Source: Faunimonas pinastri (GTDB lineage: Bacteria; Pseudomonadota; Alphaproteobacteria; Rhizobiales; Afifellaceae). From it: 64,000 nucleotides of DNA. Positions within the stretch are counted from its first letter, which is position 1. Every line of letters begins with the position of its first letter. The notes beneath the pieces were generated by a model. That model worked only from the letters and a program-made list of their open reading frames with translations, was not told the DNA's origin and made no database searches. The position numbers were made by a program, and so were the translations under genes. This document shows positions 1 to 10,399 of this stretch, in pieces. Location: assembly GCF_900110915.1 (NCBI RefSeq), contig NZ_FOFG01000009.1, positions 120,826 to 184,825 of the forward strand. Reading direction: 5' to 3'.

Positions 1-1593
<1,593 letters not shown>

Positions 1594-1657
1594 CCTGCAG
1601 TCCTCCCCTCGTCAGACCGACGGCCGGATGGCCGCCGGCAGCTTTCAGGTCCGAACC

Positions 1658-3046
1658 CTAGTGGGCGGTCATGTCCTGACCGGGGTCCACTGCGCCCACT
1701 CCGGTCAGTTTCGGGATGTGGCGGTGCACGATCGCCAGGGCGACGAACGTCAGCACCATCATCACCGTGATGAAGATGAAGTAGGCGTGCCCGCCCCCGA
1801 GGTTCAGCACCCATGCGCCGACGAAGGAGCTGAGCACAGAGCCGGCACGGCCGACCGCTGTCGCCGCACCCGCGCCGGTGGCCCGGACATCCGTGGGATA
1901 AACGTGCGCGACAAGCGCATACATCGTGGTCTGCGCCGCGTTCACGAAGGCGCCGTGAACACCGAGCATCAGGATGAGGACGAAGTGGCTGCCCTCCGGC
2001 ACGATGGGGATGTAGCGCAGGACGAGAGCGCTTACCGCGCCGCCGGCAGCCATGATCAGCATCGCCGGGCGCGAACCCATGTAGCTGATCAGCCATGCCC
2101 CGCCGAGCGCGCCAAGCACGCCGCCGAAATTGTAGGCGGTGAGGCCGGAACCCGCGGTCGCGAGATCGAGACCCTCGCTGCTCAGCATGGTCGGCAGCCA
2201 GCTGAAGACCATGTAGACGGAGATCAGGCAGGAGAAGAATGCGCCCCAGAGGCCGACCGTGTCGCGCAGATGCCCCGCCCCGAAGAGTGCCGAGATGGGC
2301 GTGCGGGCCATATGCTGCTCGGTACGGTCGACGAAGTCGCTGTCCGCAGAATAGGACTTGCCGAAGCGGGACAGGATACGAGCCAGCTCGGGGTAGCGGC
2401 GCGGATGGCGCGCCAGATAGCGCGGCGATTCGGGCAACGCGAAAATCAGGACGACGCCGAGGATCACCGGGACGAGCCCGCCAACCGCGAAGAGCGCTCG
2501 CCAGCCGATGCCCGGCAGGATCCGCGAGGCGACCATGCCGCCCACCATGCCGCCCAGGGGAACACAGACCATGGTCAGCGTCACCGCCCATGGACGACGT
2601 CGCAACGGCGTATATTCCGCCGCCAGCGTCGTCGCATTGGGGATGGCCCCGCCAAGTCCCATGGCTGCGAAGAAGCGAAGGATGCCCAGCCCGGTCAGGC
2701 CGTGGACGGTGGAAATCGCGGCCGTCATCACGCCGAACAGGAAGACGCTGGCAATCAGCGCATTGCGGCGGCCGATGCGGTCGCCAAGCATTCCGGCAAC
2801 AGCCGTGCCGATCGTCATGCCGACCAGCCCGATCGCCAGGATCGGAGCGAAGTCACTGCGCGCGACGCCCCATTCCTTGATGATCGCCGGTAGCGCGAAG
2901 CCCAGCACCTGATTGTCGAAGCCGTCGAAAACGACGGTCAGGGCTGAAAACAGAAGAACCGTTTTCTGAAACCCGCTCCAGGAGCCGGTGTCGAGCACGT
3001 GCCCGACATCCACGACCGTGCCCCTCGTTCTTCCCGTATCAACCAT
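1658..3046 (-). CDS. MFS transporter, aromatic acid:H+ symporter (AAHS) type
   Basis: A 462-residue, 12-helix major facilitator protein. The N-terminal part reads FDGFDNQVLGFALP, the acidic helix-1 motif typical of the AAHS branch (PcaK, BenK and relatives), and GDRIGRRNALIASV is the loop 2-3 MFS signature. Carboxylates or aromatic acids are therefore the likely substrates, inferred from the family only. I chose ATG 3046 because an AGGGGGGAA ribosome binding site precedes it; the frame is open further upstream, but that part lies over the intergenic region and the end of the next gene. It lies 58 bp downstream of a ThDP-dependent enzyme on the same strand, so uptake and cleavage of one 2-oxo or aromatic acid is a plausible joint role. 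Confidence 0.85.
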   Translation of the reverse strand: MVDTGRTRGTVVDVGHVLDTGSWSGFQKTVLLFSALTVVFDGFDNQVLGFALPAIIKEWGVARSDFAPILAIGLVGMTIGTAVAGMLGDRIGRRNALIASVFLFGVMTAAISTVHGLTGLGILRFFAAMGLGGAIPNATTLAAEYTPLRRRPWAVTLTMVCVPLGGMVGGMVASRILPGIGWRALFAVGGLVPVILGVVLIFALPESPRYLARHPRRYPELARILSRFGKSYSADSDFVDRTEQHMARTPISALFGAGHLRDTVGLWGAFFSCLISVYMVFSWLPTMLSSEGLDLATAGSGLTAYNFGGVLGALGGAWLISYMGSRPAMLIMAAGGAVSALVLRYIPIVPEGSHFVLILMLGVHGAFVNAAQTTMYALVAHVYPTDVRATGAGAATAVGRAGSVLSSFVGAWVLNLGGGHAYFIFITVMMVLTFVALAIVHRHIPKLTGVGAVDPGQDMTAH

Positions 3047-3104
3047 GGTTCCCCCCTGAGACCAGATAAAGACCGTCGGCTTTCGCCGATCTTCTGAAAC
3101 GTTG

Positions 3105-4865
3105 CTAGAGGTGGGGTATCCACACGTCCAGCACCGCGCAACGTCCTTCTTCCCGCACGACCCGAAGCGCTTCCACGAGCGCCTCCTCCACCTCGTCCGG
3201 CCGCCGCACCAGCCGGGCATGCGCGCCGCCGGAAGCGGCGGCGATATCGGCATAGGCGGGCGGCGGGTCGAAGGCGACGTCAAGCGAGTTGGCGCGGCTT
3301 GCATAGCCGTCCGGATGCACCGCGAGCGCGGAAAGCTTTGGCGACTTCCAGCCGCGATTGTTGAAGACGATCTGCAGGAAAGGCGTCTCGTACTGGCGCG
3401 CCATCCAATGGACGGAGGACGGCACCGAGAACATGTACGAACCGTCCCCGGTGAAGGAGACCACGGTCTTTTCCGGCTGCGCCAGCTTCACGCCGATCGC
3501 AGCGCCGCCATTCCAGCCGAGCGAGCCGCCACCGCTGGTGAAGATCGCCCCCGGCCGGCTCAGGGCCAGATGGTTGAAGACGGTGTGATAATTGGAGATG
3601 CTCTCGTTCAGGAACAGCATGTCCTCGTCGGCATGCTTGCGCATGCAGGCGACCAGGTATTCCGGGGTGATCATGTCGCCCTCGGGGAAGGCCTCCAGCC
3701 GCCCCAGTTCGTCCGCACGCTCCGCATGCAGGCCGGCATAGTGACGCCGCCGTTCGTCGGCCGCCGCCTCGTCGACCGCGCCTCCATCGACAGGGCCCCC
3801 GTCGACCGGGCCCCCGTCGAGATAGGCGTTGATCTGCGCCAGCGCTCCGGTCGCATCCACCTGATAGGCGCGCTCGGAGCCGATATACCAGAGCGGCATC
3901 TGATGCTTCAGCGCGTCGATATCGATATGGAAGATCCGCGCATCCTCGCGCGGCCGGCTGACGGTCGGGATCCAGGGCACGTCGCTGTCGAGGACGAGGA
4001 TCACGTCGGCTTCGGCCAGCACCGGATTCTGGCGCGGATGGTTCCACTGGTTGCCCTGGTAGAGCGGGTTGTCGTGCGGGAAGTTCATCGCGTTCGGCAC
4101 CGATTCCAGGACGCCGATCCCGAGCCGTTCGCAGAGGCGGACGAGCTCCCGGACCGCCTTCGGCTGGCGCCCGACATAGGACGTCACCACCAGAGGACGC
4201 CGCGCACCGGCCAGCGCCGTGGCGATGGCCTCGACGCCCTCCGGCGGAAGCACGGCGGAGGCGAGCGGCTGCCACTCCGCCATGTCCAGCTTCGTCGGGG
4301 AGACCTCCTCCTCCATGACCTCGCGGGCGCCCATGAGATAGACCGGCCCCTTGGGGTCGCTGTAGGCGAACTGGAGCGCCCGGTGCGTCACCTGCTTGAT
4401 GTTGCGGCCGGTGCGGAACTCGTTGTCGTACTTCATGTAGCCGCGCACCAGCCCGCGCTGGTCGTGGACGTCCTGGATCCACTGGATGAACTCGTTGCGG
4501 CTGCCCCGCATCTCCCCATCCTGCGTGAAGGGCGAAGCGCCGGCGAAGATGAGGACGGGCGCGCGGCCCTTGGCGGCATTGTGGACGGCGCCGGCGAGCG
4601 CCTGCGTCCCGCATTCCACGTGGACGACCACGGCCTGCGCCCTGCCACTCGCCTGGAAGTAGCCCTGCGCGGCGCTCAGGCCGGCCATCTCGTTGGGACA
4701 GGTGATCACATCGGGTATCTTGCGCCCATGCGCGCGCGCCTCGGCGATCGCCTCGACAAGCGCCGGATGGTCGCTGCCGAGATTGGCGAAGATGTAGGAG
4801 ACGCCGGCTTCGACGAGGGCGTCCAGGAACGCGGAACTTGCAGTGTACATCAAAAGGTCCTGCAT
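3105..4865 (-). CDS. Thiamine-diphosphate-dependent enzyme (acetolactate synthase / benzoylformate decarboxylase family)
   Basis: A 586-residue enzyme with the three-domain ThDP fold. The Pyr domain carries the catalytic glutamate in CPNEMAGLSAAQGY (around residue 58). The PP domain has the GDG(S)...NN cofactor motif, GDGSYMF near residue 475 and NNRGW near 500. The family covers acetolactate synthases, 2-oxoacid decarboxylases and sulfoacetaldehyde acetyltransferase; the exact substrate cannot be read from sequence. There is no small regulatory subunit nearby, so a housekeeping acetolactate synthase is unlikely. I chose ATG 4865 (MQDLLMYTASSAF) because the domain begins immediately after it and the upstream extension is Arg/Pro-rich. 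It is divergent from a MarR regulator and followed by an AAHS transporter, which suggests an inducible 2-oxoacid pathway. Confidence 0.8.
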   Translation of the reverse strand: MQDLLMYTASSAFLDALVEAGVSYIFANLGSDHPALVEAIAEARAHGRKIPDVITCPNEMAGLSAAQGYFQASGRAQAVVVHVECGTQALAGAVHNAAKGRAPVLIFAGASPFTQDGEMRGSRNEFIQWIQDVHDQRGLVRGYMKYDNEFRTGRNIKQVTHRALQFAYSDPKGPVYLMGAREVMEEEVSPTKLDMAEWQPLASAVLPPEGVEAIATALAGARRPLVVTSYVGRQPKAVRELVRLCERLGIGVLESVPNAMNFPHDNPLYQGNQWNHPRQNPVLAEADVILVLDSDVPWIPTVSRPREDARIFHIDIDALKHQMPLWYIGSERAYQVDATGALAQINAYLDGGPVDGGPVDGGAVDEAAADERRRHYAGLHAERADELGRLEAFPEGDMITPEYLVACMRKHADEDMLFLNESISNYHTVFNHLALSRPGAIFTSGGGSLGWNGGAAIGVKLAQPEKTVVSFTGDGSYMFSVPSSVHWMARQYETPFLQIVFNNRGWKSPKLSALAVHPDGYASRANSLDVAFDPPPAYADIAAASGGAHARLVRRPDEVEEALVEALRVVREEGRCAVLDVWIPHL

Positions 4866-5145
4866 GACAGGTCGGCCGGACGGATCAAGCGACCGGCTGA
4901 CGGAGAGAGGCCCGGCCTGGGCCGGGCGAAAGCGGGGAGAGAAAGCGGGAAGGCGCCGCAAGGTCCGACGCGAGCCGCGCGAACGCTCAGGCAGACTGTG
5001 TTCGCCGCCTGCGAAGCGGCGGCAAAGATCGGCGGCGGGAGACGTGTACCCACGGCGCATCCTCCAATGTCGCCGGCGGCCTTGACCACGGCGTTTTCGG
5101 CTTCTAACGGCCGGCTTTCTCTGTTCTTATCCGGGATTATGCATG

Positions 5146-5157
5146 CAAATTAGTTTG
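5146..5157. promoter_or_regulatory. Candidate MarR operator, CAAATTAGTTTG
   Basis: A 12-bp near-palindrome (10 of 12 positions symmetrical) in an AT-rich patch between the divergent ThDP gene and the MarR gene at 5199. MarR proteins usually bind such imperfect palindromes in their own divergent promoters. The assignment to this regulator is inference from position. Confidence 0.4.
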
Positions 5158-5198
5158 AGACAATACCAACGGCGGTTGATGGGCGACACGGAAACTGG

Positions 5199-5705
5199 AT
5201 GAACGAGCAATCCACCAGAAGGCCGAAAAACAGGCCGAGAACACCGTCCCCGGAAATCGGGGCGGACACGTCTCTCCTGAATTTCGCGGAACTCGACGGC
5301 GTCGTCGGTTTTCATCTCCGGCGCGCACAGGAGGCCTCCTTTCGCGCCTTCGCCAGCTCCGCAGGGGAAGGCGATCTCCGCCCCGGACGTTTCGCGGCCC
5401 TCATGCTGATCGGGAATAATCCGGGGATCACGCAGATTTCGCTGAGCCGTGCGATAGGCCGCGACAAGTCCACGCTTACCCCGCTGATCCGCGACCTCCA
5501 GGCCCGCGGCCTCATCCATCGCGAGCAGGCGGAGACGGATCGCCGGGCTTACCGCCTGACGCTGACGCCGGACGGGGAAACGATGCTGGAGCGCCTGCGG
5601 ATCATCGCCGCCGAGCACGATCGCAAGCTGGACGAGATCATCGGCGAGAGGAAAACCGAATTCATCACGCTGCTCCGAAGGATCGTGACGGCGCTGGGAT
5701 CGTGA
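5199..5705 (+). CDS. MarR family transcriptional regulator
   Basis: A 168-residue winged-helix regulator. After a basic Arg/Pro-rich tail of about 25 residues comes the MarR fold, with the recognition region LSRAIGRDKSTLTPLIRDLQ and the wing motif ETDRRAYRLTLTPDG, both typical of the family. It probably represses the divergent ThDP enzyme/AAHS transporter genes and responds to an aromatic or carboxylate ligand; that target is inferred from divergent arrangement. The 333-bp gap between the two genes holds a near-palindrome at 5146-5157. Confidence 0.85.
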   Translation: MNEQSTRRPKNRPRTPSPEIGADTSLLNFAELDGVVGFHLRRAQEASFRAFASSAGEGDLRPGRFAALMLIGNNPGITQISLSRAIGRDKSTLTPLIRDLQARGLIHREQAETDRRAYRLTLTPDGETMLERLRIIAAEHDRKLDEIIGERKTEFITLLRRIVTALGS

Positions 5706-5820
5706 CGCCACCGGGCAAGCGGGGCGAGCGTCGGACCTACGGGCGGCGGCGCCGGGCGATACGGCACGGCAGCGGCGTGAGTGCGATGAACAGGCCGTTC
5801 AGCAAGACGAAACTCCAAAA

Positions 5821-5840
5821 ATGCAACCATTCCGTTGCGT
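5821..5840. promoter_or_regulatory. Palindromic operator ATGCAAC-N6-GTTGCGT upstream of the lipoprotein hydrolase
   Basis: Left arm 5821-5827, six-base spacer, right arm 5834-5840, with one mismatch between arms and flanking A and T runs that extend the symmetry. It ends 54 bp before the GTG start at 5895. The same arm sequence and spacing recur at 9070-9089 in front of the efflux operon, so both are probably bound by the TetR protein encoded at 8290. That link is inference. Confidence 0.6.
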
Positions 5841-5894
5841 TTTTTCACCTGCCCGGTTACGTCGCCATGGTTCAACCGTCCTGAAGGAGCGTGG

Positions 5895-7145
5895 GTGTTT
5901 ACGGAAAGCCGGAATGCGGGGCGTGCCGTCCTCAGCCTGGGTCTCGCCCTGGCCCTTGCTCTCGCGGGCTGCGCGGGGACGCCCAAGGGCATGTTGAGCC
6001 CCGTCCAGACCGCCGGCGACGGCACCAGCAAGGTCGATCTCCTCGTGGCGACGACCCGCGCGCCGACGAGCGCTCCCGGCATGCTGTTCTCCGGGGAGCG
6101 CGGCCCCGACGTGTCGCTGGACCGCATCGTCGTTTCCATCCCGCCCGAAAGTGCCCGGAAGGTGGGCGAGGTGCAGTGGCCTAAAAAGGTGCCCGGAAAT
6201 CCCCGCACCGATTTCGTCACGTCCGACGTGGAGAGGCTCGATTCGACGGCTGCGCGCGGTTGGTTCCGCAAGACGGCCGGGCGCAAGCGCCAGTTGCTTC
6301 TCTTCGTTCACGGCTTCAACAACCGCTACGAGGAATCGGTCTTCCGCTTCGCGCAGATCGTGCACGATTCCGGCACCGATTTCGCGCCGCTGCTGTTCAC
6401 CTGGCCGTCGAGGGGGAGCGTCTTCGCCTATGGCTACGACCGGGAAAGCACCAACTTTTCGCGCGACGGGCTGGAAAAGGTGCTGCAGGAGGCGGTCGCC
6501 AGCCCCGATGTGGGCAGCATCACCGTGCTCGCCCATTCCATGGGCAGCTGGCTCGCCGTGGAGTCGTTGCGCCAGCTGGCGATCCGCCAGGGAAAGATCC
6601 CGCCCAAGATCGACAATGTGATCCTGGCCTCGCCCGACATCGACGTCGACGTCTTCAGGAAGCAGATGCAGGACATGGGGCCGGACCGGCCGCACTTCAC
6701 CATCTTCGTTTCGCGCGACGACCAGGCGCTCCGCCTGTCCCGCGCGATCTCCGGCGGGGTGGACCGGCTGGGATCGCTCGATCCCACGCAGGAACCTTAT
6801 CGTTCGGTTTTCGAAAAGGACGACATCACGGTGCTCGATCTCACGGCGCTGCGGACGGGAGACAGCCTCAACCACAGCAAGTTCGCGGAAAGCCCTGAAG
6901 TCGTTCGCCTCCTGGGACAACGGCTGATCGATGGACAGACCGTGACCGACTCCGACACGGGGCTGGGCCAACGGCTGGGTTCGGTGCTGGCCGGCGCGGC
7001 GCAGTCCGCCGGATCGGCCGCGAGCGTGGCGGTGAGCCTGCCCATTTCCGTGTTCGATCCGCGCACCCGCGAGAACCTGGGCGAGCAGATGGGTGCGGTC
7101 CGCCAGTCGGTCGGAAACACCTTCTACTCCGCGGCCGGACATTGA
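5895..7145 (+). CDS. Alpha/beta-hydrolase lipoprotein (DUF900 family)
   Basis: A predicted outer-envelope serine hydrolase of 416 residues. GTG 5895 is preferred as start because AAGGAG lies five bases upstream and it gives a clean lipoprotein signal (LSLGLALALALAGC, lipid-anchored Cys about residue 26). The ATG at 5835 lies inside the operator palindrome. The hydrolase fold shows LLFVHGFNNRYEES (oxyanion region) and the nucleophile elbow AHSMGS. DUF900 proteins are found across Gram-negatives with no firmly assigned substrate. It overlaps the next gene at TGATG, so the two are translationally coupled. The preceding operator matches that of the efflux operon, suggesting a role in a shared envelope or solvent response. 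Confidence 0.8.
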   Translation: MFTESRNAGRAVLSLGLALALALAGCAGTPKGMLSPVQTAGDGTSKVDLLVATTRAPTSAPGMLFSGERGPDVSLDRIVVSIPPESARKVGEVQWPKKVPGNPRTDFVTSDVERLDSTAARGWFRKTAGRKRQLLLFVHGFNNRYEESVFRFAQIVHDSGTDFAPLLFTWPSRGSVFAYGYDRESTNFSRDGLEKVLQEAVASPDVGSITVLAHSMGSWLAVESLRQLAIRQGKIPPKIDNVILASPDIDVDVFRKQMQDMGPDRPHFTIFVSRDDQALRLSRAISGGVDRLGSLDPTQEPYRSVFEKDDITVLDLTALRTGDSLNHSKFAESPEVVRLLGQRLIDGQTVTDSDTGLGQRLGSVLAGAAQSAGSAASVAVSLPISVFDPRTRENLGEQMGAVRQSVGNTFYSAAGH

Positions 7146-8146
7146 TGCTCCCGGTCGTCCGAAGCATCCTCGGCCTTCTCTGGCGGCTGGCGCTGTTCCT
7201 GGTCTTCGCCTTCAGCCTCGCCTGGGTCGGGCTGGCCTTGTGGTATCAGTTCCCCGGTGGCCAGGTCGCTCGTGTCGCGGCAGATGTCGTGTGGCTCGCG
7301 TTCGGCCTCGCGATCCTGATCGGGGCATGGCGTTTCCATCGCCGATGGGCCGTCGTTCTCTATCCCTGCGCGCTGGTGCTCGTCGCCATCTGGTGGACGA
7401 CCATCCGGCCTTCCAACCACAGGGACTGGGCTCCCGATGTGGCCCATACCGTCACGGCCGAGATCCACGGCAACACGGCGACGGTCCACAACGTCCGGAA
7501 TTTCGAGTGGCGGACGGAAACGGACTTCACGCCGCGCTGGGAAACGCGGACCTACAATCTCGACGAGCTCGATACCGTCGACCTGTTCCTGTCCTACTGG
7601 TCCGGCAAGGCCATCGCCCACACGCTGGTCAGCTTCGGCTTCCGGGACGGCAGCCACCTCGTCTTCTCCGCCGAGATCCGCAAGGAAAGGACGGAGGCGT
7701 TCTCCGAGGTCGGCGGGTTCTTCCGGGAATTCGAGCTGGCGATGATCGCCGCCGACGAGCGCGACATCATCCGCCTGCGCACGAATGTCCGGGGAGAGGA
7801 TGTCTACCGCTATGCCCTCGACGTGCCCGAGGCGGCGCGGCGAACCCTGCTGCTGTCGTTTCTCAACAAGGGCAACCTGCTGGCCAGCCGTCCCGCCTTC
7901 TACAATACGGTGACCTCCAACTGCACGACCGTGGTCTTCGACATGGCGCGGGTCATCGATTCCCGGCTGCCGCTGGATTATCGCATCCTGCTCTCCGGTT
8001 ACCTCCCCGGCTATCTTTACGACCAGCATGTGATCCGGACGGACCTGCCCTTGGCGGAAGTCAGGGCGAGGGCCGCGGTTTCCGCGCTCGGTCGACAGGC
8101 CGGCGACGCGGCGGATTACTCCGCGCGTATCCGGGCCGGCTCGTAG
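7145..8146 (+). CDS. DUF4105 domain-containing membrane protein
   Basis: A 333-residue protein. The first ~90 residues contain three hydrophobic helices, followed by a periplasmic or cytoplasmic domain of the DUF4105 family (also described as related to the N-terminal domain of lacto-N-biosidase). The conserved part includes NFEWRTETDF, SGKAIAHTLVSFGF and NTVTSNCTT, a Cys- and Asn-containing motif that looks catalytic in this family; biochemical function is unknown. The start is ATG 7145, which shares its A with the stop of the hydrolase gene (TGATG). Cotranscription with the lipoprotein hydrolase suggests joint work at the cell envelope. Confidence 0.75.
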   Translation: MLPVVRSILGLLWRLALFLVFAFSLAWVGLALWYQFPGGQVARVAADVVWLAFGLAILIGAWRFHRRWAVVLYPCALVLVAIWWTTIRPSNHRDWAPDVAHTVTAEIHGNTATVHNVRNFEWRTETDFTPRWETRTYNLDELDTVDLFLSYWSGKAIAHTLVSFGFRDGSHLVFSAEIRKERTEAFSEVGGFFREFELAMIAADERDIIRLRTNVRGEDVYRYALDVPEAARRTLLLSFLNKGNLLASRPAFYNTVTSNCTTVVFDMARVIDSRLPLDYRILLSGYLPGYLYDQHVIRTDLPLAEVRARAAVSALGRQAGDAADYSARIRAGS

Positions 8147-8289
8147 GCCGTCACCCGCTCACGCAAGCGGCGAGAACGAAGAGCGGCCTGGACGGCTTCC
8201 GACTTGGCCCCGGAGCGTCTCATGCTGTAAAATCCATTTCGGGCCATTCAACGGGATCGGTCTGCGGAACGGAACAACCAGGCCACGGA

Positions 8290-8952
8290 ATGTCGGAAGC
8301 GAAGTCGAGGATCTCTTGTGCCGGAAAGACCGGGCGCCCCTCGCGCAAGAGGTCTCTGGAACTGACGGAGCGTATCCTGGATGTCGCGACGGCGATGTTT
8401 CTCGAAATCGGCTACGAGGCTTCGAGCATCGATGCGATCGCGTCCATCGCCGGTATCTCCAAGCGCACCTTCTACGCGCGCTTCCCTTCCAAGGCGGAAC
8501 TCTTCGAGGCGGTCGTCGTCCGTTACATCAATGAGAAGCTGTCCGAGTACGATCGTGAGGTCCAGCCGTCCGACGATCTCCGGCAGGGCTTGACGGAGAC
8601 GGCCACCTCGCTCCTGAAGCGGGCGCTCGTGCCGGAAACCATCGCGCTCGACCGCGTGATCACCGGCGAAGCGAAGAAGTTCCCCGAACTGGCCCGGGTC
8701 CTGTACGATCACGGCCTGCTGCGAGCCGCCGACCGGGTTCGGACCGTGCTGGAGGCGGGCGCCGCCCGTGGGGAGATTTCAAGAACTCACATCGATTATC
8801 TCGCCACCGCATTCCTTCACTGCGTCTTTGCTCCGGTGCTGCGGCTGGCGACGCTGGGCCTGGAGCCTCCGGCATTCACGACGAAAAGCAGCAAGCAGGT
8901 GGCCGATGCGGTCGATCTCTTCCTCAACGGAGCCCTTGTCACGCGGGAATGA
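8290..8952 (+). CDS. TetR/AcrR family transcriptional regulator
   Basis: A 220-residue repressor. The N-terminal HTH (about residues 30-77) reads ATAMFLEIGYEASSIDAIAS then SKRTFYARFPSKAELF, the canonical TetR signature; the C-terminal ligand domain resembles AcrR C-terminal domains. The same frame is open far upstream, but ATG 8290 is where homology begins and that upstream stretch lies antiparallel in composition to the DUF4105 gene. It sits 160 bp ahead of the emrA-like gene on the same strand. Two identical-spacing palindromes (5821 and 9070) make it the likely controller of both the efflux operon and the hydrolase/DUF4105 pair. Confidence 0.88.
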   Translation: MSEAKSRISCAGKTGRPSRKRSLELTERILDVATAMFLEIGYEASSIDAIASIAGISKRTFYARFPSKAELFEAVVVRYINEKLSEYDREVQPSDDLRQGLTETATSLLKRALVPETIALDRVITGEAKKFPELARVLYDHGLLRAADRVRTVLEAGAARGEISRTHIDYLATAFLHCVFAPVLRLATLGLEPPAFTTKSSKQVADAVDLFLNGALVTRE

Positions 8953-9069
8953 GCATATGTGTGACCTTTCCTCCGGGACGACGGCCCCGAGGATCGGCTT
9001 CGATGTCGCACCGCACAAAAGATGTTTCGCCGCAGTGTCCCTCGCTTGCCCGCTCCCCGCCTTCAGAGT

Positions 9070-9089
9070 ATGCAACGGTTAAGTTGCAT
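9070..9089. promoter_or_regulatory. Perfect palindromic operator ATGCAAC-N6-GTTGCAT before the efflux operon
   Basis: Seven-base arms at 9070-9076 and 9083-9089 match exactly, with a six-base spacer GGTTAA. The site lies 23 bp before the ATG of the membrane-fusion-protein gene, where a bound repressor would block transcription. It matches the site at 5821-5840 and fits the size of a TetR dimer operator. Confidence 0.7.
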
Positions 9090-9112
9090 TAACCTGTTCA
9101 GATGGAGTGATC

Positions 9113-10399
9113 ATGGCCGAACGTCGGTCCGATGAAGACAAGCAGGCCGACAATGAGCCGGACGCCCGTGAAGACGATCGGCGCGGAACCGACGGTTCCC
9201 ACGACGGAGAGAGCCGCGAGGAAAAAAGCCCCGGCGATAACGGGTCGGATAAGACCGAAGAGAAGGGCGAGGAAAAGAAGAAGCGCTCGGCGCTGAAGAA
9301 CCCGATCGTCCGGATCATCATCCTGATCATCGTCGTTCTGCTGCTCGTTGCCGGCGGGATGTACGCCTATCACTGGTGGACCGCCGGACGTTTCGTTCAG
9401 AGCACCAACGACGCCTATATCCACTCCGACCAGGTCACCGTCGCTCCCAAGGTGTCCGGCTATGTCGAAGAGGTGTTCGCCGGCCAGAACCAGCCGGTGG
9501 ATGCGAACCAGAAGCTCGTGAAGATCGACGATCGGCAGTATCGCGCCCGCGTGGCGCAGGCTGTCGCGAGCGTCGATGCGCGCAAGGCGGATATCGCCCG
9601 CGCCGACGCCCAGATGAAGCAGCAGGAATCGCAGATCGAGCAGGCGCGGGCACAGCTTGCCGGATCTCAGTCCACGGCGAAGTTCGCCGCCGACGAGGTG
9701 AACCGGTACCGGCCTCTCGCCGCCACCGGCGCCGCGACGGCCGAGCAGCTGGCCCAGTTGCGCAACCGCAGCGACCAGGCCAACGCCCAGGTCGCCAGCA
9801 ATCAGGCCCAGCTCGATTCGGCGATCACGATGGTCGATTCCATCAAGGCCCAGCGGCAGCAGGCCGTGGCGGCGCTGGAGCAGGCGCAGGCGCAGAAGCT
9901 GCAGGCCGATCTCGATCTCGCGGACACCCTCGTGACCACGCCGATCTCCGGCCGCGTCGGTGACCGCTCGGTGGAAGTCGGGCAGCTGGTGCAGCCCGGA
10001 CTGCGGATGATGACCATCGTCCCGGTGCAGGAACTCTATATCGACGCCAACTTCAAGGAAACGCAGATCGATCTGATGCGGGTGGGCCAGCCCGCGACGA
10101 TCGAGGTGGACGCCCTTTCGCACATGACGCTGCATGGGAAGGTGGTCAGCATCTCGCCCGGCACCGGCGCGCAGTTCTCGCTGATCCCGCCAGAGAATGC
10201 GACGGGCAACTTCACCAAGATCGTGCAGCGTGTTCCCGTACGCATCAGCATCGATGCAGGTCCCGAGGCGCGCAAGGTGCTGGTGCCCGGTCTCTCCGTC
10301 AACGTGGACGTCGACACGATCAGCGCCAGGTCGGACGTTCGCCGCCAGAAGCGCGAGAGCGAGCGGGCGGAAGACCGCGCGGACGAGGACGACGAGTGA
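9113..10399 (+). CDS. HlyD/EmrA-type membrane fusion protein of a tripartite efflux pump
   Basis: A 428-residue periplasmic adaptor. It has a highly charged cytoplasmic tail (residues 1-62), one transmembrane helix (about 65-85), a biotinyl-lipoyl-like half (VAPKVSGYVEEVFAGQNQPVDANQKL), a long alanine/glutamine coiled-coil hairpin (about 150-270), the second lipoyl half (TPISGRVGDRSVEVGQLV) and a beta-barrel. It links the inner-membrane MFS pump encoded next to the outer-membrane factor. ATG 9113 follows GGAG at a spacing of five. It overlaps the next gene by four bases (GTGA). The unusually long acidic/basic cytoplasmic tail is longer than in E. coli EmrA. Confidence 0.88.
   Translation: MAERRSDEDKQADNEPDAREDDRRGTDGSHDGESREEKSPGDNGSDKTEEKGEEKKKRSALKNPIVRIIILIIVVLLLVAGGMYAYHWWTAGRFVQSTNDAYIHSDQVTVAPKVSGYVEEVFAGQNQPVDANQKLVKIDDRQYRARVAQAVASVDARKADIARADAQMKQQESQIEQARAQLAGSQSTAKFAADEVNRYRPLAATGAATAEQLAQLRNRSDQANAQVASNQAQLDSAITMVDSIKAQRQQAVAALEQAQAQKLQADLDLADTLVTTPISGRVGDRSVEVGQLVQPGLRMMTIVPVQELYIDANFKETQIDLMRVGQPATIEVDALSHMTLHGKVVSISPGTGAQFSLIPPENATGNFTKIVQRVPVRISIDAGPEARKVLVPGLSVNVDVDTISARSDVRRQKRESERAEDRADEDDE

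Noticed and set aside
7093..8952. A 619-codon plus frame ending in the TetR gene
   Set aside because: The first 399 codons overlap the DUF4105 gene in another frame and lack homology; only the TetR part from 8290 is real.
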